This document shows, piece after piece, positions 16,310 through 24,324 of a DNA stretch of 64,000 nt. How positions within the stretch are numbered: the stretch's first letter is position 1; the number at the start of each line of letters is the position of its first letter. A program made the position numbers and the translations under genes. The stretch comes from Armatimonadota bacterium (lineage in GTDB: Bacteria; Armatimonadota; UBA5829; DTLH01): positions 62,001 to 126,000 of the forward strand of contig JAKPFN010000123.1 of the NCBI GenBank assembly GCA_029551395.1, read 5' to 3'. The notes below the pieces were generated by a model, which was not told the origin of the DNA, searched no databases, and saw nothing but the letters and a program-made list of their open reading frames with translations.

Positions 16310-17740
16310 CTACCCCAGCTTACCCACCTGCCACAGCCTGTGAACACGGTTCCACAAAGGAATAAACCTCCAGTATGGCGGCTTCACACCTAATCTACGA
16401 GCTATTCGTTGGATAAAAGGAAGAATAGGACTGTTGCCGTCGCCTGCTGTCACAATGTTGGATGATGGAAAGTCTGAATTGTAGATAATCTCCATAGCCC
16501 GTTTTGGAGTCAGATGGGGAGAGAAGTAAAAGGCAGGTCTTAGCAGGTCATCATTGGGGCTGATGTAACCTTCGTCCAGCGCCTGCTCATGAAGACTTGT
16601 CCCCGGCAGGATTCTCACTCCACAGGTGATGTAAACGAGATCTTTTGCACTAAGCGCTTTGTTGATGAATCCGGCGGTCTCTGCTACCGTAGACTCATCC
16701 TCTCCAGGGCCGCCGAGCATAAAAATCCAGAGTTTGAGAGCATCAAGATTTTTTAGTTCACGTGCAGTCCGATAAAGATCATCAGTTGTGAAGCCTTTTT
16801 GCAAAGAGGCCAACATCCTGTCAGACCCGCTTTCTGCCGTGCAACCAACAGATGCAAAACCTGCAGAGGACATTGCTGAAACAAGCTCTTTTGAACATGT
16901 TGACGGGTTGTAATTGACCGTAATTAATGGTATCCGGGGAGTGAGTTTTGCTATCCGGCTAAAACAAGCGATGGCATGATCTTCTGGCACATTTACTACG
17001 CTGTCCACGAACTCTACAGACCTGAATCCGAGGTTTGCAGCGCGTAGAATATCATCACACACAGCTAAAGGATCTCTAAGCCGAACGTTATGGCCTTCAA
17101 TGTCAGGATATGTGCAGTAAGAGCAACAAAACGGACAGCCACGTTTGGTCTGAACGGGCATAGAGGCATCGCAAGCATGATACCCGGTCAGATTCAACCA
17201 TTTTTCAAGGCAAAAATCGGATGTTAAGGATAAATCTGGATGGACATAAGGTTTACAGACCTGGATTTCTCCATCCTGATGCACTAAAACGCCTGGTATA
17301 GCTGTGAGATCATCTCCGTTTTCTATAGCTGCAAGAACTGCAGGAAATGTCTGCTCTCCTTCTCCAACTACAGCAATGTCAGCACACAGATAGGCAAGCG
17401 TACCGGCTGGAATCGCAGATACAGCAGGGCCGCCAACTACGATCTTGCCAGCACCAACACTTCGGCAGATATCTACTATCAGTTTTACTTCAGCCAAGTG
17501 GAACCTGGGATTGGTCATCTCGCAGTTGTCCAGATTACGGACTGACAGGCCAGTCACATCGGGAGATAATTCCTTTACAGCGGATGATACAACATATTCT
17601 GGATGCCTGTGAAATGTCAGATCGAGGAACCTTACCTGGTGACCGGCTGATCGGGCTGATGCCGCAACCAGGCAAGCTCCAAGAGGTATTAACGTATGAG
17701 GTGACCGCTGCCGGTTTGTATTGATAATAAGGACTTTCAT
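16310..17740 (-). CDS. B12-binding-domain radical SAM protein
   Basis: A 476-residue enzyme of the cobalamin-dependent radical SAM group (BchE/methylase type). The N-terminal part (about 1-150) is a B12-binding Rossmann fold (LGACLVAASARSAGHQVRFLD, KIVVGGPAVSA, VVGEGEQTFP). It lacks the DxHxxG lower-ligand motif I would expect in base-off binders. The radical SAM barrel follows with CPFCCSYC, the CxxxCxxC cluster motif, at about 194-201, and further family motifs such as VEFVDSVVNV and FMLGGPGEDESTV. First gene of a tight four-gene operon. Such enzymes methylate unactivated carbon or rearrange/cyclise lipids and porphyrins; which applies here cannot be told. Confidence 0.88.
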   Translation of the reverse strand: MKVLIINTNRQRSPHTLIPLGACLVAASARSAGHQVRFLDLTFHRHPEYVVSSAVKELSPDVTGLSVRNLDNCEMTNPRFHLAEVKLIVDICRSVGAGKIVVGGPAVSAIPAGTLAYLCADIAVVGEGEQTFPAVLAAIENGDDLTAIPGVLVHQDGEIQVCKPYVHPDLSLTSDFCLEKWLNLTGYHACDASMPVQTKRGCPFCCSYCTYPDIEGHNVRLRDPLAVCDDILRAANLGFRSVEFVDSVVNVPEDHAIACFSRIAKLTPRIPLITVNYNPSTCSKELVSAMSSAGFASVGCTAESGSDRMLASLQKGFTTDDLYRTARELKNLDALKLWIFMLGGPGEDESTVAETAGFINKALSAKDLVYITCGVRILPGTSLHEQALDEGYISPNDDLLRPAFYFSPHLTPKRAMEIIYNSDFPSSNIVTAGDGNSPILPFIQRIARRLGVKPPYWRFIPLWNRVHRLWQVGKLG

Positions 17741-17812
17741 AACTCACAGGCCATAAGGCGTAACCATTTCCTACCCTGGCCTGCGAGCTAGCAAACTATT
17801 TGAGTGTTAGTA

Positions 17813-18772
17813 TTATCCCCGGAAGTTCTGAGTGAACATTATTCCGTGGATGCTGCTTTGGATAGCCCCTATACCAACAGACCTGAACTCAGGAGACAGT
17901 ATATTTGCCCTGTGTCCTGGGCTTCTCATCAACCCGCTGTGGGCAATATCGACAGTTGGAGCAAGCGCAAGGTTTTCACCGGCCACTCCGTATGTGATGC
18001 CAGCATTGTTCATTCTATCGAATGGACTCTCTCCATCCAGGTTGACGTGTGAGAAATAACCTTTAGCAAACATATCTCGAGAATGCATTCTTGCAACTTC
18101 CTGAAGTTCGGGATCAGGCTTCAGTGGACGGAGTCCGCGTGATGCCCTCTCCCGGTTGATAAGCTCCAACATTCTCTCTTCTGCTGTTCTATTGATCCTG
18201 ACATCTGTGGTTTTATAGTTGAGGTTGATCCGCTCTGTAGATGTAGGCTCAGGTTCGACGGTAAGAAACGCGAGAGCATCACGTATTGCGCCGCCAAAGA
18301 TGCTGGACGCCTGTTGCGAGACGACAGCAGCAGCTTCTACCATCGGGCGGCCAAGAGTTGAATTGAGAACGGGTTCGCGAGGCATTGCAGGAGAAGGCAG
18401 CGAGACAATCAAGAGCGCAAATAGCGAGATCAGGATCAATCCTTCTATCAGTGCCGGTATTATTCCCGCCGCTTTATTCGCAGTAGACTTGTGAGCACCG
18501 CGAGGTATTCTCTTATACCACTTTAACCCAATGACGGTGAAAACTGATTGGACTACAACCCAGGGAGCTAAAAATGCAAGAGCTTTAGCAAAATTATGCG
18601 ATAATCCCGACCGTTCAAGCAGCGGAGTCAACGGTGTATAGACAAACGCAGCTACTCCTACTGAAACAAGGAGGCCGACCAGCCCGAACGCTATGTACAG
18701 AAAGCCGCGCTGCCAGCCTCTCAAAGCATAAACACCAAGTAAAAGAATAATTACGACATCAACCCAATTCAT
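17813..18772 (-). CDS. CvpA-like membrane domain fused to a CAP/SCP domain
   Basis: A 319-residue fusion. Residues about 1-160 form a CvpA-type integral membrane domain with four hydrophobic helices (starting MNWVDVVIILLLGVYALRGWQRGF). Residues about 195-319 form a CAP domain (the PR-1/SCP fold), recognised by ERMLELINRERASRGLRPL, the HSRDMFAKGYFSHVN signature and SPGHRANILSPEFRSVGIG. The CAP part would lie outside the cytoplasm, attached to the membrane by the CvpA part. Bacterial CAP domains are linked to envelope or sporulation functions but mostly lack a known activity. It is a single-gene unit, 72 bases from the radical SAM operon. Domain calls are confident; biological role unknown. Confidence 0.88.
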   Translation of the reverse strand: MNWVDVVIILLLGVYALRGWQRGFLYIAFGLVGLLVSVGVAAFVYTPLTPLLERSGLSHNFAKALAFLAPWVVVQSVFTVIGLKWYKRIPRGAHKSTANKAAGIIPALIEGLILISLFALLIVSLPSPAMPREPVLNSTLGRPMVEAAAVVSQQASSIFGGAIRDALAFLTVEPEPTSTERINLNYKTTDVRINRTAEERMLELINRERASRGLRPLKPDPELQEVARMHSRDMFAKGYFSHVNLDGESPFDRMNNAGITYGVAGENLALAPTVDIAHSGLMRSPGHRANILSPEFRSVGIGAIQSSIHGIMFTQNFRG

Positions 18773-18900
18773 CTTGTTTACCTGCCAAGAAAGTCTCTCA
18801 CAGAATGTCCAGAGTAGAAAAACTGGTATTACTGCATAACCTGCCGGTACGGTTCTTGAACCTGCTATTTATAGAACTCATTGAATGAAGGTCGGCAGAA

Positions 18901-19215
18901 ATGAAAAGCATAGCAAGAGTAGTAAGCATCGAAAGCATCATATTGTCGTTGATCTGCCTGGCCGATATGCTCAGCACACTCGCTCTGGTATCGATGGGAC
19001 AAGCCACAGAACAAAACCCATTAATGGCAGTATGCCTTGACCACAGCCCTGTTACATTTGTTATAGCAAAAGTGGCAAGCTTCCTGCCATTTATTATTGC
19101 AGTCGAGTGGTATCGGCGTAAAAAGCCTGAGTTTGCCCGCAGCGCCACCCGTTTAGCCATTGTATTATACTTATCAGCTTATGTAATCCTGACAGCAATA
19201 GTTAACATGAAATAG
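18901..19215 (+). CDS. Small membrane protein, DUF5658-like
   Basis: A 104-residue protein with three predicted hydrophobic helices (about 10-32, 52-70 and 80-102). The pattern CLADMLSTLALVSMGQATEQNPLM, with the Asp and the ExNPLM motif after the first helix, and a conserved Lys in the second helix match the DUF5658 type of small membrane proteins. It starts ATG 18901 and stands alone between divergent and convergent neighbours. A longer minus-strand open frame (18798-19160) covers the same DNA but lacks any recognisable pattern. No function is known. Confidence 0.7.
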   Translation: MKSIARVVSIESIILSLICLADMLSTLALVSMGQATEQNPLMAVCLDHSPVTFVIAKVASFLPFIIAVEWYRRKKPEFARSATRLAIVLYLSAYVILTAIVNMK

Positions 19216-19251
19216 AATCTTCTGAAACAGAGCAGGAGAGAAGAGGGGGAT

Positions 19252-19278
19252 GCAGTGGGAGTAAATTGCTCCCACTGC
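19252..19278. terminator. Bidirectional terminator between DUF5658 and sod genes
   Basis: GCAGTGGGAG-taaattg-CTCCCACTGC, a perfect 10-bp stem placed between two convergent genes (stops at 19215 and 19290). No strong T-run on either side; termination is likely but not assured. Confidence 0.65.
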
Positions 19279-19289
19279 GCACGTACAGA

Positions 19290-19919
19290 CTACATCGATG
19301 GCCTCGGTTCAGATCCTATCACTATACCCTCTACCCTGTTGTTTACCTCATTCCAGTTGATGTTCTTGAAGAAAGCATCAATATAAGGTACTCGTTTGAT
19401 ACCATAGTCAATCATATATGCATGCTCGTATACATCAAGAACAATCACCGGCAGAGAGTTCCATATACCGTAGGTGTTATGGTCGTCGGCAATGAAGTTG
19501 TGCAGGCGGTTATCATCGAAATCATACGCTGTTATAGCCCAGCCTCTTGCAGCCATTCCTGATGCGCGCAGATCCCTTTCCCAGGCATCGAATGACCCGA
19601 AGCTCCGGTTAATCATGTCCATCAGCTTGTCACTCGGCCTTCCACCACCACCAAGGTTGAAGAAATATGCCTCATGCAGTTTGACGGCATCAAGGGTGAA
19701 GCTTAATTCGACCTTCAGTTCACGGAACTCATCGTAGTTGGCATTTGCATTCTGCCGATCTACATCGCGAAGCCTTCTGCGGATCTCGTTTGTCTTCTTG
19801 ACGTAGTTTTCATAAAGAACTTGATGCTCCTCTATCTGCCTTTTGGAGATACCATCCATCTGAAAAAGTGACTGGGGAAGCTGCCTTGCTGTTATTTCTG
19901 CAGGAACAGCAACTACCAT
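19290..19919 (-). CDS. sodA: Fe/Mn superoxide dismutase
   Basis: Detoxifies superoxide to peroxide and oxygen. The 209-residue protein carries the metal ligands in their usual contexts: His in the first helix (QIEEHQVLYENYV), His in KLHEAYFFNLGG, and Asp/His in VLDVYEHAYMIDYG. The GGGG-loop and the WAITAYD segment are also typical. Slight differences from the textbook DxWEHAYY (Tyr for Trp in DVYEHAY) place it in a divergent branch. I start at ATG 19919, which has GGAGG 9 bases upstream; the longer frame to 19955 would place this site inside the gene. Whether it uses iron or manganese cannot be told. The sod symbol is used generically. Confidence 0.9.
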   Translation of the reverse strand: MVVAVPAEITARQLPQSLFQMDGISKRQIEEHQVLYENYVKKTNEIRRRLRDVDRQNANANYDEFRELKVELSFTLDAVKLHEAYFFNLGGGGRPSDKLMDMINRSFGSFDAWERDLRASGMAARGWAITAYDFDDNRLHNFIADDHNTYGIWNSLPVIVLDVYEHAYMIDYGIKRVPYIDAFFKNINWNEVNNRVEGIVIGSEPRPSM

Positions 19920-20242
19920 AATTGACCACCTCCAATTAATACTATTTATCAGCACATAAATAAACCATTATCTGTCTGGTTCTACACACGCTTACCCCAA
20001 GCAGCAAACGGCCAAACAGAAGGTTTAAAATATTGATCAGATGCATATATACTTCTCAGCTCTACAGCATATCCTGACAATGCTTTGTATATATGAGTTT
20101 CGGGTGTTTATCAATGCTTGAAACTCTCCCGGAAGAGTTTTGCTAACCAAAGTTCTGGACAATCAATGTTGTTTCACTGCGTTGGATATGGCGGTATGCG
20201 GTAAAATACGGTGAAGTCTTAGTATTGGAGCAGGTGGTGAGT
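19920..20242. other. Divergent intergenic region of sod and the HD-like gene
   Basis: No gene found. It must carry promoters for both flanking genes, but no convincing -35/-10 pair stands out; the plus-strand candidate is TAAAAT near 20200. A 7-bp hairpin AAACTCT-cccgga-AGAGTTT lies at 20121-20140. AT-rich throughout. Confidence 0.4.
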
Positions 20243-20770
20243 ATGGCGTTCTTACAGCGGTTGAAAAGGGCTGTTGAACCGCAGAAACCGCGGCTTCCTA
20301 AAGTCCTTCACGCAATGGAAATGCTGCTTGTCCAGCAGCAGGGGACGAACATAGAACGAGACCGGGATCTGGACTGGGAATATGATCATATGAATGACTC
20401 CATCCAGTATGCCAAGATGCTCGCGGTCCGTCGTAAGATAGATCCTGATTTAGCTGCCTGTGCAGTCGCTGCACAGAACATTGGAAGAATATCATCAGGA
20501 GTATCCGAAGGACATGCAGAAGCTGGTTACGAGTTGGCTAAAAATATGTATGTTTCGTTAGGATGTTTTACGGATGAAGAGGTGGAAATGCTGGCCACTG
20601 CTGTCCGTAATCACAGCTTCAAAGACAAGGTTCAGTCCCCGTTAGATGAACTGGCAAAAGACGTGGACATTTATGTAAGGTATGTTCACGGCTATGAGGC
20701 AACTACACCTCATGAGATTAAGAGATTGACTGCAATACGGCTGGAACTCCAAACTCAGATAAACAAGTAG
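20243..20770 (+). CDS. HD-domain-like protein, probably degenerate
   Basis: A 175-residue protein with the layout of an HD phosphohydrolase core: EYDHMNDSIQYAKMLAVRRKIDPDLAACAVAAQNIGRI (about 50-90) resembles the H...HD segment, and GHAEAGYELAKNMYVSLG with the later NHSFKD resemble downstream helices. The expected HD doublet is replaced by QN (AAQNIGR), so the metal site may be lost. Start: ATG 20243 with AGGTGG 6-9 bases upstream; an earlier TTG at 20225 is less likely. It is a single-gene unit ending at a shared hairpin. I would call it a degenerate HD-family protein, with function unknown. Confidence 0.6.
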   Translation: MAFLQRLKRAVEPQKPRLPKVLHAMEMLLVQQQGTNIERDRDLDWEYDHMNDSIQYAKMLAVRRKIDPDLAACAVAAQNIGRISSGVSEGHAEAGYELAKNMYVSLGCFTDEEVEMLATAVRNHSFKDKVQSPLDELAKDVDIYVRYVHGYEATTPHEIKRLTAIRLELQTQINK

Positions 20771-20795
20771 CTGGAATTCATTATCCGTATCCACT

Positions 20796-20827
20796 GGTGG
20801 ACCGATCGACCAGCCCGACGGTCCACC
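20796..20827. terminator. Hairpin shared by convergent HD-like and aag genes
   Basis: GGTGGACCG / CGGTCCACC form a 9-bp stem with a 14-base loop between convergent genes, the last base touching the aag stop. No T-run; likely a bidirectional transcription end. Confidence 0.5.
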
Positions 20828-21411
20828 TAACGCTTTGAAACCCACTTAAGATGCTCTGCTGAATAGAACCTTAGAGGCAGTTCCACACCCTGGCTGATTC
20901 CGATGCGGGTCGTTTGCACAAGGTTACGGATGCGCTGTCCTTCGACTATCCTCAGGTGACCGGTGACAAGATCTGATCCATTGTGTTTACGGTCTATCCT
21001 GAAAGCTTTTGTAAGTTTGCCCGGGCCACTGCAAAGATTCCGGAACACATCTGTCCTTCGAGACTGAATCATCAAGTGAATACCTTCCAGAGGCTCTACA
21101 GCACGTATAAGGACTGCTTCTGCTACTCCATCCGGCTGTGTTACTGCATTCAAGCACCAATGGGTGTGGATCATGTAGACATAAGCATGACCAGGAGGGC
21201 CGAACATGACCCGGTTACGCATGGTCATACCTCGGGCGGCATGGTTGGCAGGATCACCATTAATATATGCTTCCGATTCAACAATACGGCCTGCAATGAT
21301 ACCATCAGCCGTCTCATGCAGCAAAATCTGGCCGATAATCTCCTTAGCAACAACAACTGTATCCTGAAGATAAAACTCCCTGTTAAGAACGGGGTTAGTA
21401 GAAAAATCCAT
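20827..21411 (-). CDS. DNA-3-methyladenine glycosylase (AAG/MPG type)
   Basis: Base-excision repair enzyme removing alkylated and deaminated purines. The 194-residue protein has the AAG-family hallmarks: AKEIIGQILLHE, the catalytic segment GRIVESEAYINGDPANHAARGMTMRN (Glu and the NHA/R region), FGPPGHAYVYMIHTHWCLN and the late LCSGPGKLTKA. The usual YGMHxCLN is here MIHTHWCLN, a common variant. Start at ATG 21411 with GGAG 9 bases upstream; a TTG 15 bases earlier overlaps that site. It lies next to a tRNA and the SOS-controlled dinB operon, forming a small repair neighbourhood, though on the opposite strand. Confidence 0.92.
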   Translation of the reverse strand: MDFSTNPVLNREFYLQDTVVVAKEIIGQILLHETADGIIAGRIVESEAYINGDPANHAARGMTMRNRVMFGPPGHAYVYMIHTHWCLNAVTQPDGVAEAVLIRAVEPLEGIHLMIQSRRTDVFRNLCSGPGKLTKAFRIDRKHNGSDLVTGHLRIVEGQRIRNLVQTTRIGISQGVELPLRFYSAEHLKWVSKR

Positions 21412-21442
21412 TATATGCAACTCCAAAGTGGGCGAGCTTTCA

Positions 21443-21472
21443 TTGACCGGAAAGCTCCATTAGAGGTATAAT
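21443..21472 (+). promoter_or_regulatory. Sigma-70 promoter of tRNA-Gln
   Basis: TTGACC (21443-21448), an 18-base spacer and a perfect TATAAT (21467-21472). Predicted transcription start near 21479, about 6 bases before the mature tRNA 5' end. Confidence 0.75.
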
Positions 21473-21484
21473 TATATCAAGCAA

Positions 21485-21558
21485 TGCGGGGTCGTCCAAT
21501 GGCAGGACACAAGACTTTGGATCTTGTTATCTAGGTTCGAATCCTGGCCCCGCAGCCA
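21485..21558 (+). tRNA. tRNA-Gln (UUG)
   Basis: Complete 74-base cloverleaf with encoded CCA. Acceptor stem TGCGGGG (21485-21491) pairs with CCCCGCA (21548-21554), discriminator G. Anticodon arm CAAGA-CTTTGGA-TCTTG gives anticodon TTG (Gln). T arm carries GGTTCGAATCC. The acceptor stem is fully paired. Confidence 0.97.
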
Positions 21559-21750
21559 TCCCCCTGAAACTTTACTAAAAATATCTCCCCTATGCAGGAC
21601 TGATCTTTCAATCCAACTTCAGAATGCTCTGTTCATCCACATCAACTACCATCTTTTGATTTGAAATAGTTTATCTCATCTCAGCAGATATCCCAAAAGC
21701 CACTGCAAATATTGATGATTAACTTCTTTGAAAATATGGCAACATGCTAC

Positions 21751-21780
21751 TTGACAATCGAACAAGTGTTCGGATACCAT
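21751..21780 (+). promoter_or_regulatory. SOS-type promoter with LexA operator before the dinB operon
   Basis: TTGACA (21751-21756) is followed by the perfect palindrome CGAAC-AAGT-GTTCG (21759-21772) and a -10-like TACCAT (21775-21780, 18-base spacer). The palindrome matches the GAAC-N4-GTTC LexA/DinR box of Bacillus-type bacteria and sits between -35 and -10, the classic repressing position. It lies about 80 bases before the first gene of the DNA polymerase IV operon. Confidence 0.85.
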
Positions 21781-21851
21781 GCAATAGCAGCCTGACGTGC
21801 AGATGGCCAGGCACATGAACAGGTGATTATCTTCGAGTGAGGTGTTGTGAA

Positions 21852-22100
21852 GTGGATTCCGTTTCAGTTGATGAGACTGTCCGGGTAGGAGCCGCATTCG
21901 ATAACTCCAAAGTCCTGCCCATGTGGTTCCGGTGGCGCAACCGTTACTACAAGATCAAGGCAGTCAACTACACATGGAGCACAAACAAGGGATCAGCCAG
22001 ACTACACCATTACGCAGTCACAGACGGAGCGACCATATATGAACTGCGGTTTGACACAAATACACTCGAGTGGACGCTCAGCAAGATAGCTGCGGTGTAG
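21852..22100 (+). CDS. Small DUF6504-like protein encoded before DNA polymerase IV
   Basis: An 82-residue protein with aromatic-rich strands: VLPMWFRWRNRYYKIKAVNYTWS, then RLHHYAVTDGATIYELRFD and TLEWTLSKI. The W-x-W-R...Y-x-I pattern followed by a HHYAV/T strand resembles DUF6504-type proteins, which are often next to Y-family or DnaE2 polymerases. I start at GTG 21852 with GAGG 9 bases upstream (21839-21842). It is the first gene after the LexA-type operator and ends 2 bases before dinB, so it should be SOS-induced with it. A role as accessory to translesion synthesis is inference. Confidence 0.75.
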   Translation: MDSVSVDETVRVGAAFDNSKVLPMWFRWRNRYYKIKAVNYTWSTNKGSARLHHYAVTDGATIYELRFDTNTLEWTLSKIAAV

Positions 22101-22102
22101 GT

Positions 22103-23335
22103 ATGATGGAAAAAGATCGGACTATCCTTCTTGTTGATATGAACTCGTTCTTTGCGAGCATCGAGCAGCAGTGCAATCCGCACCTCAAGGGCAAACCGAT
22201 AGCAGTCGGTGGCCCTATAGATTCCAGGTCTGTCGTATCGGCTGCAAGTTATGAAGCTCGGCAGTTTGGAGTCCGCTCAGGGATGCCTGTAGGTGAAGCG
22301 CTGGCCCGATGTCCTGAACTGATACTGGTAAGGGCTGATCTCAGGAAGTATGTGGACGTATCCCGCAGGGTATTTCAGATCTGCGGTGATTTCACTGACC
22401 TGATGGAGATCTATTCGGTAGATGAATGCTTTATGGACGTCACGCCAACGGAGTCCCTATTTGGCGGCGCATGGAACCTGGCGATTGATCTCAAGCGCCG
22501 GATCAGAGAAGAGCTTGGATTGACCTGCTCAATAGGCATCGGCCCGAACAAAACCCTGGCAAAACTGGCTGCAGGCATGCAGAAACCGGATGGACTGGTC
22601 AGGATACGGCCGGAAGAAGCCGCCGAACTGCTTGACAGGCTGCCAGTCGAGAAGCTGCATGGTATCGGTGGCAAAGTCGCGGCTCGGTTGAAGAGAATAG
22701 GAATCACCACAGCCGGGGAGATGGGCCGTATGTCCAGAGAACGGCTGAAGCGGGAGTTCGGGGTATACGGAGAAATCCTGCATGAGATGGGGAAAGGGAC
22801 TTATTCTTCCCCGGTGGTCCCCTATCATAACCCGCTGGATGTCAAGTCGGTCGGACACTCCCATACGCTTGCAAAAAATACACGAGACTGGGAATTGCTC
22901 GAGCGTCATCTGCTCCGGCTCTCAGAAATGGTCGGGCGCAGGCTGAGAGAGCAGAAACTGGCCGGAAGGACCGTTACATTGGTGGTTCGTCGGGCTGACA
23001 TGCACACGTTCAGCCACCAGCGAAGCCTCTCGGAATATATAGATGACGGTTACGATATCTATCAGGTCGCATCGTCCATACTGCACAAACAAGCCGGCAA
23101 CAAGCACGCCATCAGGCTGATTGGTGTCTGCGTGTCGAACCTTGTAAAAGGAACGAGGCAGTTGAACCTGTTCGCTGATGAACGGCAGAAGCGGCTCATG
23201 CAGGCCGCCGATGCCATAAACGACAGATACGGAGAGTTCACAATCAGACGCGCCAGACTAATCGATATAGAACCGCATCCAGGATCCACCAGACAGCGCA
23301 GCCAACAGCTTATGGCAGCTGGAGGCAGCATGTGA
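22103..23335 (+). CDS. dinB: DNA polymerase IV (Y-family translesion polymerase)
   Basis: Error-prone polymerase for bypass of damaged bases. The 410-residue protein has the Y-family catalytic motifs: LVDMNSFFASIEQQ (first Asp), YSVDECFMDVT (Asp-Glu pair), SIGIGPNKTLAKLAAGMQKPDG, and the helix-hairpin-helix LHGIGGKVAARLKRIGI. The little-finger domain follows, and QLNLF near residue 364 is a beta-clamp-binding motif. ATG 22103 (or 22106) is preferred over an upstream GTG that would overlap the preceding gene by 31 bases. It is placed in an operon behind a LexA-type box with a DUF6504-like gene before and a DUF72 gene after. Confidence 0.95.
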   Translation: MMEKDRTILLVDMNSFFASIEQQCNPHLKGKPIAVGGPIDSRSVVSAASYEARQFGVRSGMPVGEALARCPELILVRADLRKYVDVSRRVFQICGDFTDLMEIYSVDECFMDVTPTESLFGGAWNLAIDLKRRIREELGLTCSIGIGPNKTLAKLAAGMQKPDGLVRIRPEEAAELLDRLPVEKLHGIGGKVAARLKRIGITTAGEMGRMSRERLKREFGVYGEILHEMGKGTYSSPVVPYHNPLDVKSVGHSHTLAKNTRDWELLERHLLRLSEMVGRRLREQKLAGRTVTLVVRRADMHTFSHQRSLSEYIDDGYDIYQVASSILHKQAGNKHAIRLIGVCVSNLVKGTRQLNLFADERQKRLMQAADAINDRYGEFTIRRARLIDIEPHPGSTRQRSQQLMAAGGSM

Positions 23336-24156
23336 GCAATATTCGGCTTGGAACCAGCGGCTACAGTTTCGGCGACTGGAAAGGTGAGGTGTATCCAAAG
23401 AATATCAAGGACTCTGAGATGTTCGATTACTACCTGAACCAGTTCCGGCTCAATACGGTGGAAATCAACTATACGTTCTACAGTATGCCCTGCCCTCCGG
23501 TCTTCGAATTCTATGCCCGGAGGGTGCCTGATTACTTCGACTTTGCAATCAAGCTGTACAATGAGCTGACGCACAAGCCATGTCTTACCAATCAGCCCGA
23601 CATGCCAGACAAAGACTTGTGCCTGCGTTTTTTAGCAGGAATCCAGCCGTTGACCGAATCAGGCAAGCTGGGATGCCTGCTGGCTCAATTTCCTCCGCAT
23701 CTGAAGCCGAGCTTGAAAGCATGGGACTATCTGAAGGCTCTCCGAGATGAACTCGGAAGCAATAAGCTGGTATATGAGTTCAGAAACAAGGCATGGGTAT
23801 CTGACCACGCTATCACTACCCTAAAACGAGAAGGAATAGGCTTCTGCGCTGTGGATTGCCCGCAGGTAGGGCCTCTTATGCCGCTCGTGCCTGCCGTAAC
23901 ATCAAAAATAGCTTATCTGCGGCTCCACGGCAGAAATATGAACTGGTTCAAGGACAAATCCGTACGCTACGACTACTTCTACAGTGAAGAGGAACTGAAA
24001 AAACTGCTGCCAATCGTTAACCGGATGGCATCTATGAGCAGCACGGTGTATATCCAGTTCAACAACTGCCATGCAGGAGCAGCACTCCGCAATGTGAAGA
24101 TGATGCAGTATCTTCTCGGCCTCGATGTGCCTCCAATACAGGGTGTATTGTTCTAA
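23332..24156 (+). CDS. DUF72 (YecE-like) family protein
   Basis: A 274-residue TIM-barrel-like protein of the DUF72 family. Its signature N terminus IRLGTSGYSFGDWKGEVYP, the VEINYTFYSMP segment, FDFAIKLYNELTHK and the later AYLRLHGRN are all present. The GTG start overlaps the dinB stop by 4 bases, so it is translationally coupled to the polymerase and presumably SOS-induced. The function of the family is not established; association with repair polymerases, and presence of conserved Arg/Tyr/His residues in a barrel, suggest an enzyme in nucleic acid metabolism, which is inference. Confidence 0.9.
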   Translation: MSNIRLGTSGYSFGDWKGEVYPKNIKDSEMFDYYLNQFRLNTVEINYTFYSMPCPPVFEFYARRVPDYFDFAIKLYNELTHKPCLTNQPDMPDKDLCLRFLAGIQPLTESGKLGCLLAQFPPHLKPSLKAWDYLKALRDELGSNKLVYEFRNKAWVSDHAITTLKREGIGFCAVDCPQVGPLMPLVPAVTSKIAYLRLHGRNMNWFKDKSVRYDYFYSEEELKKLLPIVNRMASMSSTVYIQFNNCHAGAALRNVKMMQYLLGLDVPPIQGVLF

Positions 24157-24324
24157 AGTCCCAAAAAATTCAGTATCACCACGCTATGAGTTACAAATGA
24201 TTAATGCTCATGTAACATGCTCGAAACATAAAGCTGCAATAATAATGCAACTGAACCATACAAGTCAGCATACACGCTTGATATGGTTACTTGCATACAA
24301 CTGAATATGAAGGAGCAAACATTA

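Noticed and set aside
18798-19160. Minus-strand frame opposite the DUF5658-like gene
   Set aside because: The plus frame has three membrane helices and a family motif; the minus frame has none.
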